Assembly (NCBI GenBank): GCA_034359265.1 | Contig: CP136896.1 | Location: 12,555,501-12,619,500, forward strand | Length of the DNA stretch: 64,000 bases | Direction of reading: 5' to 3' | Source of the DNA: Canna indica | Lineage: Eukaryota > Streptophyta > Magnoliopsida > Zingiberales > Cannaceae | Shown here: piece by piece, positions 1-10,960 of the stretch | Layout of the letters: every line of letters begins with the position of its first letter | Position numbering within the stretch: position 1 is the first letter of the stretch | Translations under genes and position numbers: made by a program | The notes under the pieces: generated by a model | What the model saw: the letters and a program-made list of their open reading frames with translations, nothing else | Told to the model about the DNA's origin: nothing | Databases searched by the model: none

Positions 1-738
1 CGTAGAATATCCTTTGTATGGCCGTAATCCTCAGGATCATGCCACGCAAAGAAGTGACAATCATTCTTGTTGGCTTTAGGTTTTCAACCTTAGCCTTAAT
101 CTCGATCTTGATGGTTTTGATGATAACAAACATGGAACTAATGATTTCATTGAGAATATCTTTCAGGTTCCATATCAATTAGCGTTCGTCGTCCATGATC
201 GAAAAATCGGAAAATCGGAAGGACGTTGGTCGACGCACTCAAATTCTTCGGGAGGTTAGAGTTTAGGTCTAGGGTGTCTTGATATGTTGTAATTCCTCAT
301 CATGTTTCTCTAGAAACCTAAAAACTAATCCCGAACCTCAAATCATAAAATTCCGGAACCGCCTTGAAATCCACTAATGTTAGGGAGCTCCTTGGAGAGC
401 TATATGACCTAGACCTTTTCATGAAATAAAAAATGGTGGTAATTGTTACTTGGATCAAAACTAGATAAAGAGGTATTTTTGGAAGCCTCTAGCATACCCA
501 TACTTGACTCGGAAAATTAGAAAAATTCCATCTTATACTAGATCCCAAGAACTAGATTTTGATCCTTAGAGATTTTGATTTTTTAGATATTTTTATTGAA
601 CTCAAATGGGGTATAATCCTTATATAACATTTATGTTTTAAAGTTATCATGTTATCGAGTTATTTAACTTAGTAGATGTAGAGAAGACGAAAGTAGAAAA
701 AACAAGCAGAACAAAGCTGTCTGCCTTGTTCAGCCTAG

Positions 739-975
739 GTTCGATCGACCGAATGGCTGGAAAAATTGGTCGAAAGCAGCGGTCGATAAACCGGTCGACC
801 GACCTACGAACAGCCACGACACAAGACCACGTCGGTCGATCGACAGGTCGACCGAAGATCGCAGATCAAAGATTTTGCGTCGAGCGATCGACCCGTCGGT
901 CGACCGCCCACAGGGAGAAAAGAAACGGTCAAATGACCGATCGACCGATGCTTCGACCGGCGCTTCGATCGGCCG
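739..975 (+). repeat. U3 cluster of GGTCGACC / TCGATCGA palindromes
   Basis: Many overlapping copies of short self-complementary motifs such as ggtcgaccg, tcgatcgacc and tcggtcgaccg lie about 50-290 bp upstream of the LTR TATA box. The cluster is far richer in CG than the surrounding AT-rich LTR. It recurs at 7122-7358, about 19466-19805 and, reversed, about 42128-42285. A role as an upstream activating region is an inference. Confidence 0.75.
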
Positions 976-1025
976 TCTGTAACAGATAGTTTTCTACCCG
1001 TTGAACAATCATTGCTTCGCGAGGG

Positions 1026-1033
1026 TATAAATA
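1026..1033 (+). promoter_or_regulatory. LTR TATA box (5' LTR)
   Basis: The sequence tataaata lies in gagggtataaatacacc, just downstream of the palindrome cluster. Equivalent boxes occur at 7410-7417, at 19876-19883 and, reversed, at 42058-42065. Recurrence at the same place in four LTRs supports it as the retroelement core promoter. Confidence 0.7.
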
Positions 1034-1799
1034 CACCATTAGATACTTCATTTAATCTTCTTCCTCATCTTCTACAGCTTTTATTGAGCAATCAAAAAAA
1101 AGATTTAAAGCCTTCCAAACGATCAATCGCGCGCTCTGCTTCTCAAGCGAGTTCCACTTCAAGCGCAAGTTCTTCCTCAACTCGAGAATTAAATCGAGCA
1201 GTTCGTCTTGACGAGTTAGAGGCATTGAAGGCGTGAGAAGAGCACTAATGCTTGGTTTATCCTTTAGCTCTTTTCAATTGTAGTTTTCCTGTTATTTTAA
1301 CTATTTGATTAGTTTGTGTGAAGACCTAGAGTGTTAGGTCTTGCTATGTGTGAAGTGGTATCTTGGTATAAGAGTAAAGCCACTTGTGTAAACTTAGTTG
1401 TTACTAGGATTAATTCTAGTTGTCCCTTAGGTTAAGGTGGGAAAGAGCTCTCGGTAGGAAGGTGGGATACTTCCGAGTGTGGAAGTGCCTTCGGTTGGAG
1501 AACGAGTCTTTTCGGTGAAAAGTCCTTGTTGTAAGGGAAACTAATTAATCTAGTAAAACTTAGTTTGAAAATCCTAAGCGGTGTGCTTAGGTAGTGGAGT
1601 AGGCATTAGGGCCGAATCACTATAAATATCGTGTTTGCATTATTTCATTGTGTGTTTTGTTTGCTTAATTATTTATCGCTTCCGCATAAGTACATCTTGC
1701 CTAATCGTCTTAAGTAAATGATTAAAAAGTGGATTTAGGCTAATTATATAATAAACACGCTATTCACCCCCCCTCTAGTGTCGCCATTTCGACTTCAAT

Positions 1800-1812
1800 T
1801 GGTATCAGAGCC
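1800..1812 (+). other. Primer-binding site, initiator Met-tRNA type
   Basis: The sequence tggtatcagagcc begins two bases after the 5' LTR. This is the usual plant Copia primer site, complementary to the 3' end of initiator methionine tRNA. Confidence 0.85.
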
Positions 1813-1865
1813 GGTCCGTAGCTTGAGTTTTCACCGTCTCTTCTACACCGTATCTCGATTCTAAA

Positions 1866-3243
1866 ATGGCACTAGAGAGTAGAGCGTCTTCACCCCCTAA
1901 GTTTGATGAGTCCAACTTTGGTCTTTGGAAGAGTAGAATGTATACTTTTCTAAAGACTCAAGGTTTAGGTGTATACAACATGGTGAAGATAAAATATAGT
2001 GAACCTAAGGAGAATATGGATTCATTGACCCAAGAACAAATTAATATGTTTGAGTTAAATGCAAAAGCTACATATTACATATTTTCTTCTTTGGAAAATA
2101 ATGTACTTGAAAAAATCATGCATTGTCAATCTGCATATGATATCTGGAATACTTTGAACATGCTATATGACTATGCTAAAACTGAAGAACTTGTTACTCT
2201 AAATGAAGGAGACGATGACAATTGTCATGCTCCTATATCTAATGAAGTTCTTAAAGCTCTTAGTGTTTCTAGCCAAAGAAATACAAAGAGTCGGAAGAGA
2301 AAGGTGATATGTCACCTATGCAATGAGAAATGGCATGTGAAAAAGAATTGCCCTTGTATGAAGAACAAGGCAAGGAAGAGGTTGAACGCTTCCACATCAT
2401 CTTCCCATTCAAATGAAACGTCCTCTTGCAATGATGATGAAGCTACCTCAAGAGCTTGCCCCATGAATGATAATGATGAGGTACTCTCCTCTCCTTTTAG
2501 TCATGTTGATAAAAAAGATAGTATAAACTCATCTAATTCTCATGATTTTGATGATTTAATGGATGAGTGTAAAATCATGTATGTCTTGCTCTTGAAAAAG
2601 GATAAAGAAAATAAAAGAATTAAAAATGAGAATTCTAGGCTTAGCTCATATGTGCATACTCTAGAATTAGAAAATGAGAAATTAAAATCTAGCTCACTTG
2701 ATCCATGTCATGATAACTTAGAACACGAGATTAAAGCCTTGAAACATAAAAATGATAATTTGAAAAATGAAAATAGCATGTTGAAAACTCAATTGCATGC
2801 TATTCAAAAATCTATGAATGATTTGAAAGGTGAAATCATTTCCTTGAGTAGGAAAGTAAATGAATTTAAGAATGCCCCATCTCCTAAGAAAAATAGAATA
2901 AAAAATGTTTATGTAAAAAATGCAAATGTTCATCATCATTCTCATGTTAGGCATTCTATACATAAACATGCTTCACTTAAGAATGCTCATGTCCATCATT
3001 TTTCTCATGTCAAATCTTCCAACATTAAATCTCATGTTCATAATGAAAGGAAAAAATTTAATGAACATTGTTTTTGTTGCGGTGTATATGGGCATTACTA
3101 TATATGATTGTGGATTCAAGATGAACCCAAGTGGAGTTAAAATACTTTGGGTAGCTAAATCCTCTAACACTCAAGGACCCAAAGTCATTTGGGTACCAAA
3201 GGTCTCATGCTCGTTTGTAGGGGCAGCAACTGCACAAGGGTAA
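1866..3243 (+). pseudogene. Copia gag relic with UBN2 deletion and terminal frameshift
   Basis: An ATG 54 bp after the primer site opens a 413-codon frame (1866-3107). The N-terminus (KFDESNFGLWKSRM) is the DUF4219/UBN2 start of plant Copia gag. The UBN2 core after YDIWNTLNMLYDYA is missing, and the frame jumps to the linker before a zinc knuckle (CHLCNEKWHVKKNC, CX2CX4HX4C). A lysine- and asparagine-rich coiled-coil-like stretch and a His-rich segment follow. A second knuckle begins CFCCGVYGH and is broken by a frameshift. The remaining tail (YDCGFK, GPKVIWVPK) is read in another frame to the stop near 3243. The protein is probably not a competent capsid: the deletion removes most of the assembly region. 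Classification is firm and loss of function is inferred. Confidence 0.85.
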
Positions 3244-6220
3244 ACGAAGATGAAGAATTGAAGTTGACCATGGACATCAATAAATAAAAAAAATTCATCA
3301 TTGGTTGCAACTTCAAGTCATGAAGATGCCATAGGTATGAAAATTGGCATCTAGGTATCTTTGGTATCATCTCTTATACTTACTTGCTCAAATCATAGTT
3401 GGAGTTTTGATACATGTTTAATGTTAGTAGACTTTTCATTCTTGATAAGTCTTATTAAAATGATTTTTGATTTTTGATTTCCGGTCTCCTCGGAGACCTA
3501 TGTGGCCTGTAATGGGCCTAAGCGACCTTGCGGTTCTAAATCGTAGGCACATTGTGGCCTTTCGGTTTTCAACCAATAGGAAGGGTTGGAGATCATATTT
3601 TTCATTTATTATCTTTGTGATCTCTTAAATTCGTTTTGGTATCACTTGATTTTATTTGAATCGAATTTTAAACCATTTAGCAAAATAATCTTTGATAATG
3701 AAACTTGATGCCTATCTTTGCTTTTTGGTTTGGATAGCTTGCTAAGTAGCTATGTTTTCACTAAATCATTAGAGTAGCTCACTTGCAAGTTATAAGGATT
3801 TTAGGAAGGCAAATGACTAGGAAGAAAAAGATTAGTTTGGCTAAATCATCATGATTAAAGTATAACTTGAATAAAGTCAAAATCTTAGTGTTATACCCAA
3901 ATGTTTAAGCTTAAACTATGTCTCTATACTCATGATTAGATTTGCATGTTAAATCATTCAATTCTCATGAGTAGGTAGAACTTTAGTACTTAGACAAATT
4001 TCATTGAATGAAACTTGATCTAGGTAAATATCTATTATTAGAGACCTTCTTGTAAGTCCAAACTAGTTTAACATAGGAAGGGATCTTATTCTTGAATGTT
4101 TCACATTCTAGGATCTCTTAGATTCATTTTAATATCATGATAATCCATCTTAGAATGAATCTTAACTATCTAGCTTAGGTTAAGCTTTTAAATGAAACTT
4201 TGTATTAAACCCTTTGCTAGTTAGTAAGTTAACTTGCTAGTTGACATATTATTTCATTATGATACTAATTATGTCCACTTGCAAGTTAAGAAAAAGGTAA
4301 ACATTGAAAGCTATGCTATCTAGAAAAAAATGAAAAAGAAAATGAAAAAATTGAGCAAATTTCTAAAAATAAGGTATGATTTTATTTTGCAAAAAAATAT
4401 TTTTTAAAAAAATAATAATAATTGAATTTTCATGATTAATGATGTCTCTATGCTCATGATTGATTTTGCATGATAAATATTTGAATTTTCATGAGTAGAA
4501 AAAAATCTTGATAACTTAGCTCATTTCATGATATCTTGATATTTGTGAAATTGAACTAGGTTAAAATTCTTCTTTAGAGACTTCATGTTAAGGTAAAAAT
4601 GAAACAAACATGTTTAGACACACATGATATGATTCTAGGTGTTCAATAATAAAAATTCATGTGTAGATGAAAAATATGATATAAATATCATTTTAGAGGA
4701 CTTAAGGTTGAAAAAGCTTTGACCCAAGTCAATAAATCGACTTGGTTATTTCATTTTAAGTCTAAATCTTCATAAACATATTTAAGAATAGGTATGATAT
4801 GTTTCCAAGCACTTAGAGTGAAAAATTCATATAGATATGGATAAAATGACATAGAGGTCAATTCATGCTTACCTCTCTTGAACCAAGTTGACTTAAGTCA
4901 ACAAGTTGACCTAAAAAGTTTTATTTTTTATCCATGTTTGAGAAACATGTTTAGATTTACTCATGTTAGGTATTCATAGGTTTAAACTTGAAAAATCATG
5001 AGTAAATGTTAAGATTGAAACTTGGCAAGTTTCATGAAAACTAGTTTAGTTTTGAATGAAACCATGCTAGGTTGATATCTTAACCTTAAGGATGAAATTT
5101 TTATTTCAAACTTAACATATACTCTTTTCATGACCATCATATGGTGTCATGAAAGTTTGAATGAAAATTGAAAAAGTTTTAAGAAAAATTGAAATTTACA
5201 AAAATATCATTTCAACCTACATTTAGTATAAATTTCAATTATTTTTAGAAAAATATAGAAAAATCTTTTTTTGGTGATTCTTGAAACTACACCTTCATTG
5301 AAAAATATAGTTTCTTAAGTAAAAATTTCAAAACATTTGATCAAGAATCTAATTTATAATGAATTTTTGAAGTTGAATTTCAAAACTCAAAGTATCATCC
5401 TAAATTGAAATATCAATATTTCTTTACTTTGATTTTTTTTCAAAAACTTCAATAAAAACTTATGTACACCATTTGGATTCTAATTCTAATATCATTCACA
5501 CATTTTCATGAGTAAAATTATTTCTAAGAATGATTTTGATATTTTGGATGATAGCTAGGATCCATTTGTTTATTTGAAAATAACATAGGATGAAAAATGG
5601 TCTTTGAAAACTCTTTTGAGATCAAACTTTGATACATGCATTTCAAATGACTATTCAATAATTTGTATCAAAATTTTCATCCCACATTTGGTATCAAAAT
5701 GAGTATTCTATATTTGGTATCAAATCTTTCATCCAAAAATTAGTTTCAAAAACATTTATCAAAAATATGATTTTGAATAAACTTAAAAGGGTGATTTTTG
5801 AAAACTAGAAGTATAGGTTGACTTAAGTCAACAAAGTAAGTTAAAAATTTTATTTTAAGCCCAAACTTAATTCATAGTCTTACATTCCCTCATGTTTGAT
5901 GTCTAGATGCCTAAGATAAAGAAAACATAAGTAGATAGCCAAATTTGATACTTAGCATCTTCATGGTTTCAAGCATACTTTGAATAAAATCATGCTAAGT
6001 TTATAAACTCTTGAGAGCATACATGATTTAATTTTGAATTGTATCTATCACTTTCTTCATATCATGTATGATTTAAAGTTTTCTATTAAATACTTGTTTT
6101 TCCATCCCTTTGGTTGAGATACCCATGTTTTATGAAAATAATCCTTAGAGTCTAAACCTCGTGTATTAATTGTGTTTCATCCCTTTAAGTAGATAGCCTC
6201 TCTTGCCCTTTTTGATCGAT
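3244..6220 (+). other. Long non-coding interior of the LTR element with diverged internal repeats
   Basis: About 3 kb, AT-rich, with stops in every frame and no pol motif. Related phrases recur, for example aagtcaa followed by a tt-rich stretch and ttttaagtc near 4720-4770, 4887-4940 and 5817-5870. Phrases with catgagtaga also recur. The perfect 14-bp palindrome ttgacttaagtcaa occurs twice (about 4888 and 5818). This looks like a spacer grown by old tandem duplication in place of pol. Confidence 0.65.
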
Positions 6221-6431
6221 GTCAAAAGGGGGAGAAATGTATAGGTCAAAAGGGGGATAAGTGTATAAGAAAAAGGGGAAGAAAAATATAGGAAATCCAT
6301 GCATATAGATAGGGGAAGTTTTTCTCATAGATATGCATGTTGATAGAGGGAGAAATCCCTTAGTTGATATCCTATATGCTTTCATGATATATTTTCTTAT
6401 AGATGTTTGTCATCATCAAATATGGAGAGAT
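6221..6431 (+). other. Polypurine-tract region before the 3' LTR
   Basis: gtcaaaagggggagaaat at 6221-6238 is repeated in similar form at 6245-6256, and atggagagatt lies directly before the 3' LTR. Multiple purine tracts of this kind are typical of SIRE/Maximus Copia elements, where plus-strand synthesis is primed next to the 3' LTR. Confidence 0.7.
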
Positions 6432-8181
6432 TGTTGGCTTTAGGTTTTCAACCTTAGCCTTAATCTCGATATTGATGGTTTTGATGATAACAAATATGGA
6501 ACTAATGATTTCATTGAGAATATCTTTTAGGTTCCATATCAATTAGCGTTCGTCGTCCGCGATCGAAAAATCAGAGAAATCGAAAAATCAGAAGGACATT
6601 GGTCGACACGCTCGGATTCTTCGGGAGGTTAGAGTTTAGGTCTAGGGTGTCTAAATATATTGTAATTCCTCATCATGTTTCTCTAGAAACCCAAAAACCA
6701 ATCCCGAACCTCAAATTATAAAATTCTGGAACCGCCCTAAAATCCACTAAGGCTAGGGAGCTCCTTGGAGAGCTATATATCCTAGACCTTTTCTTGAAAT
6801 AAAAAGTGGCGGTAATTGTTCCTTGGGTCAAAACTAGATAACGATGTATTTTTAAGGAATTTTTGGAAGCCTCTAGCATACCCATACTTGACCCGGAAAA
6901 TTAGAAAAATTTCGTCTTATACTAGATCCCAAGAACTAGATTTTGATCCTTAGGGATTTTGATTTTTTAAATATTTTTATTGAACTCAAATGGGGTATAA
7001 TCCTTATATAACAAATATATTTTAAAGTTATCATGTTATCGAGTTATTTAACTTAGTAGACGTAGTGAAGACGGAAGTAGAAAAAAAAAGCAGAACAAAG
7101 CTGTCTGCCTTGTTCAGCCCAGGTTCGGTCGACCGAATGGCTGGAAAAATTGGCCGAAAGCAGCGGTCGACCAATCCGTCGACCGACCTACGAACAGCCG
7201 CGATGCAAGACCACGTCGGTCGATCGATCGATCGATCGAAGATCGCGGATCAAAGATTTTGCGTCGAGCAATCGACCCGTCGGTCGACCGCCCACAGGGA
7301 GAAAAGAAATGGTCGAATGACCGGTCGACCGATGCTTCGACCGGCGCTTTGATCGGTCATCTGTAACAGATAGTTTTCTACCCGTTGAATAGTCGTTGCT
7401 TCGCGAGGGTATAAATACACCCTTAGATACTTCATTTAATCTCCTTCCTCATCTTCTACAACTTTTATTGAGCAATCAAAAGGAAGATTTAAAGCCTTCC
7501 AACCGATCAATCGCGCGCTCTGCTTCTCCAGCGAGTTCCACTTCAAACGCAAGTTCTTCCTCAACTCGAGAATTAAATCGAGTAGTTCATCTTGACAAGT
7601 TGAAGGCATTGAAGGCTTGAGAAGAGCACTAATACTTGGTTTATCCTTTAGCTCTTTTCAATTGTAATTTTACTGTTATTTTAACTATTTGATTTCTTTG
7701 TGTGAAGACCTAGAGTGTTAGGTCTTGCTGTGTGTGAAGTGGTATCTTGGTATAAGAGTAAAGCCACTTGTGTAAACTTAGTTGTTACTAGGATTAATTC
7801 TAGTTGTCCCTTAGGTTAAGGTGGGAAAGAGCTCTTGGTAGGAAGGTGGGATACTTCCGGGTGTGGAAGTGCCTTCGGTTGGAGAGCGAGTCTTTCCGGT
7901 GAAAAGTCCTTGTTGTAATGGAAACTAATTAATCTAATAAAACTTAGTTTAGAAATCCTAAGCGGGGTGCTTAGGTAGTGGAGTAAGCATTGGAGCCGAA
8001 CCACTATAAATATCGTGTTTGCATTGTTTCATTGTGTGTTTTGTTTGCTTAATTATTTATCGCTTTCGCATAAGTACATCTTGCCTAATCGTCTTAAGTA
8101 AATGATTAAAAAGTGGATTTAGGCTAATTATATAATAAACACACTATTCACCCCTCATCTAGTGTCGTCATTTCGACTTCA
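6432..8181 (+). repeat. 3' LTR (1750 bp)
   Basis: A second full copy of 68-1797, with the same TGTTGG start and GACTTCA end. It holds the palindrome cluster at about 7122-7358 and a TATA box at 7410-7417. The target duplication attct follows at 8182-8186. The two LTRs differ by scattered point changes and small indels, so the insertion is not brand new. Confidence 0.93.
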
Positions 8182-8186
8182 ATTCT

Positions 8187-9122
8187 CCTGTTAAAAGATA
8201 GGAGTGAGTGATTACAATAAATATAGGACTTTGGAGTGAGGTGATTACAAGAGATCATACATTCCAATGTCTGCATCCCAAAAACCTTCTTTCGGGATTT
8301 CTTTGGCTCCATGCGGTGAACAGATTAGCTCGCACGTTATGGCAGTAGTGCGGAACAACAACCTGTGATGAATTCACTAAAGATTCCTCCATTTGTCCCA
8401 CGGTTTTCCTTCCTGACATGATCGTCCCTTCGTGCCCTAATTCGACGACAAAGACTCCAGAATATGTGCCCTAATCCGACGACAAAGACTCCAGAATGTG
8501 TGCCCTAATCCAGCGACAAAGGCGACAATAATCCTCGTCTTCGCAATGTTCAAGCAGGCGAGCAGGTAAAATAAGAACTAGGGCATCGAGCGCGCCCAAC
8601 TTGAAGATGACGGGCAAATTACCATTTTGCTCGTCCCCATTTCAAAAAACATTAGCATCGGGGGTGGGTAATTTCATAATTTTCTATTAACCTTTACTGG
8701 TCCGTTGAAATATATGCTACGTTTGCAAAGTAACTTGCCACGTCGTCGCCGTTAGCGGCTATGTTAGCAAAAATCGTCAAAAATGATGGTGCGTGCTAAA
8801 AGGGGTAACAGAATGAAATTTCGTGTATTTTCTTGCTAACGAAAAAAGTTTATGCTAAAAATGGGAAAATATCCAAAGTTCGTATTTTTTTGGATATTTA
8901 CCCAAAAAAATATTTTCTTTTCTTTTCTTTTATGTATTTTTATTCTTATTATAATTTTTGTTTATCCCTTTGTTTTTTGTTTTTGTTTTTTCTTTGTTTT
9001 TTTTGCTTTTTAAGTATTTTTCTTTTTTCTTTTCGATAGATTTCTATTCTTATTTTTACTTTATTTTTTTATTTTTTATTTTGAAATTATTTTTATTTTG
9101 CTTTTTACTTTTTTACATGTTT
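8187..9122. other. Intergenic DNA with a 34-bp tandem repeat and a T-rich tract
   Basis: No gene is visible. A 34-bp unit starting gtgccctaat occurs at 8432-8465, 8466-8499 and partly at 8500-8523. From about 8885 to 9120 the plus strand is strongly T-rich (runs of tttt with single c, g or a). The open frame at 8833-9039 is only a translation of that tract. Confidence 0.6.
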
Positions 9123-9445
9123 TAATTATTAGGGTAATTACCTAAATATATCATGAACTATGGACTTTGACTCAAATCTACCATGAACTTTGACTTTTTC
9201 AAATTGCATTCTCAACTATTAGATTTGTATTAATTGCATCTCTCCGTCAAAATTTCGTCAACTACCCCATTAACTGTGTGGCGTGGCATGCACACGTGGA
9301 TTAAATACATAATTTTTTATTCAAATTTGATTTAATTTTGTTTTTCAAATTTGATTAATTTTTTTTTCAAACCTTATATGATGTCCACCTGTGTTGCACA
9401 CGTGGAATAATTTTTTTTTATTAATCCCTTATATTCTAGAAGGTC

Positions 9446-9624
9446 GGTGTCGAACCACGTCGTGTTCGAGTACCCCTCAACCTTCGACACACTCACCATG
9501 AATCCCGTTAAGAAGAAGGAGCTTGTCGACAACCTCGACACTCTGTAATGCTAAAGACTACTACGCCAAGATCGGCAAGGCGTGGAAGCGGGGTTACCTC
9601 TTCTGCGGCCCGCCCTTCATCTTC
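9446..9624 (+). pseudogene. Captured fragment of an AAA-ATPase (BCS1-like / AATP) gene
   Basis: The frame reads VSNHVVFEYPSTFDTL, MNPVKKKELVDNLDTL, then after a stop and frame change KDYYAKIGKAWKRGYL and CGPP. This matches the conserved stretch before the Walker A motif in plant BCS1-like AAA-ATPases. Similarity stops just where the Walker A glycine-lysine residues should follow, so the piece cannot be an ATPase. It lies inside the Pack-MULE. The family is recognised with good confidence and the capture is inferred from position. Confidence 0.75.
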
Positions 9625-10430
9625 TAGCATTCCTCTAGCTCGAGAATCTCATAGCAGACCATCGACACCGGTCAAAGAGGAGCTAGCCGCAGCTACGCTG
9701 CGTCATGTTCGCTTACCGCGGCCTCTGCCTGCCCGACCATGAGACTCCGCCCCTCATCACCATCTACGACCTCCTCTGCTTCCTGCTGGATTTGAAGCGC
9801 CAGCTGCCTCAACAAACATCACCACCCCTAAAAAACCGCACTCTACTTCAACTACCCCCAACTCCGGCCCCCTCCGCTACTTCTACTACCCCATCACAAC
9901 AAATATTGATTATGTATGTGTTCTACATATTTGGGCCCATGAGTTTTAATGTAATAAGCACAAATAGCTCTTTATAATTCCTCCTCTTTGGTGAATGAAG
10001 TATATATGTATGTTGATGATGACAACGAGTAGGTTGTAAGTGGAGGGTTGCCATTTATAGATTCTCTACGGTCATATGATATTAATCCCTCCTCTCCTCC
10101 ATGTGTTCTTCTTGTAAACAATTTCAATTTCACTCTATTGTTAATGTTTAGCAAATAACCAGCTAGAATTGTTGGCACTTTGCCTACCGTCATGTGCTCG
10201 TCGCCTACCTCTCTTAAACACCAGAGAGAGGTTTTAACTCTTTGATTCCTAATGCCTGTGTTACTTTTCCCTTCCTCCTTCCATTTCTACGATGCTACTG
10301 CTTGGCACCGAAAGATTGCTCGCAACGTGTTTGACCTTTTGCACTAGAGAAGTGAAGAAGAAGAAGAAGGATAGAGATCAAAGGAAGCGACGAGCATCGT
10401 CACTTCCACCCAATTCACCATGCTGACCCT
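9625..10430. other. Unassigned interior of the Pack-MULE
   Basis: GC-rich to about 9900, then moderately AT-rich. The short open frames at 9548-9742, 9705-9977 and 9972-10193 show no domain I recognise. The stretch may hold promoter or untranslated DNA captured together with the bHLH piece that follows. Confidence 0.4.
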
Positions 10431-10655
10431 TCCGCAGACTTGAGCTTCCTCTTCCACAACAATGACGGGGATGTAGAGGACGGATTGGCGGCGTCCATTG
10501 CGAGGAGCACGAGGCAGAAACAAAGAACACGCAAGAATAAGGAGGAGTCTGAGAACCAGAGGATGACTCACATCGTCGTCGAGCGCAACCGACGCCGCCA
10601 GATGAACTCGCACCTCGTCGTGCTGCGCTCGCTCATGTTCGGTACATCCAGAGGG
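10431..10655 (+). pseudogene. Captured first-exon fragment of a bHLH transcription factor gene
   Basis: An open frame at 10440-10679 reads [19 protein letters not shown] followed by [17 protein letters not shown]. This is the basic region and first half of helix 1 of plant bHLH proteins of the bHLH94/96/97 and FAMA/MUTE group, with the H-E-R DNA-contact pattern still present. The loop and second helix are absent, so it could not dimerise normally. It lies in the Pack-MULE on the plus strand. Confidence 0.8.
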
Positions 10656-10683
10656 TCTACTCTCTTTGTTCAATACTAATTTA

Positions 10684-10960
10684 GCCCTCTCGGTCGCGCT
10701 TCTCCTGAACTTAATTGATGGCGGCGTTGGCGGCGGCGTAGTAGAACTAGTGGATGTGGAGGGCAAGGTCGGCGTCGACGCTGTCGGCCGTCCTAGTAAG
10801 CCGCCGAGAGGTGGTGCTCTAGTGCGAGGCGGTAGTTGACGAAGAGAACGACGCAGGCGGAGTGCGAGGCGAGGTGGCTTGCGAGCACTTCGTTGGCAGC
10901 GACGGCATGCCAACATCACCGAAGGAAGGGTGGTCAGGGAATGCTGGTCAAGGAAGATGC
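10684..10960 (-). pseudogene. Captured antisense fragment of a carboxylesterase (CXE / GID1-like alpha/beta hydrolase) gene
   Basis: On the minus strand, near 10880-10800, the frame reads EVLASHLASHSACVVLF, then VNYRLALEHHLSAAY and a stop. This resembles the conserved NYRLAPEHPLPAAY region of plant CXE hydrolases. The substitutions P to L and P to H and the stop show decay. The HGGG oxyanion motif and catalytic serine are not in the fragment. Its orientation is opposite to the bHLH piece, so the captures were probably separate or rearranged. Confidence 0.65.

Larger units (their letters stand above)
68..1797 (+). repeat. 5' LTR (1730 bp)
   Basis: It starts TGTTGG and ends TTCA, directly before the primer-binding site. 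It matches 6432-8181 along its whole length with scattered substitutions. U3 carries the GGTCGACC-type palindrome cluster at about 739-975, followed by a TATA box. The 74-codon open frame at 1012-1236 occurs in both LTR copies and probably reflects shared LTR sequence, not a gene. Confidence 0.93.
68..8181 (+). mobile_element. Complete non-autonomous Copia (SIRE-like) LTR retrotransposon, gag only
   Basis: Two long direct repeats begin TGTTGGCTTTAGG and end GACTTCA, and enclose a 4.6-kb interior. The 5-bp target duplication attct is seen at 63-67 and 8182-8186, so both outer ends are exact. A Met-tRNA primer site follows the left LTR and a purine tract precedes the right one. The interior holds a damaged gag, then about 3 kb of AT-rich non-coding DNA. 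No protease, integrase, reverse transcriptase or RNase H can be read on either strand, so the element must have relied on enzymes from a relative. The arrangement resembles the gag-retaining TR-GAG or LARD-type non-autonomous elements of plants. SIRE affinity is inferred from the gag tail (WVPK motif) and the AAAAGGGGGAGAA tracts. Confidence 0.93.

Noticed and set aside
1012..1236. Open frame of 74 codons, repeated at 7396-7620
   Set aside because: It lies in the LTR downstream of the TATA box and is duplicated because the LTRs are. It has no domain and no start context of note.
3244..6220. A possible env-like gene in the LTR element
   Set aside because: No frame of useful length, no signal peptide or membrane helix pattern; stops are frequent in all frames.
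10344..10919. Minus-strand open frame of 191 codons in the Pack-MULE
   Set aside because: It is a shadow frame across the GC-rich captured pieces. The carboxylesterase similarity lies in a different minus-strand frame.
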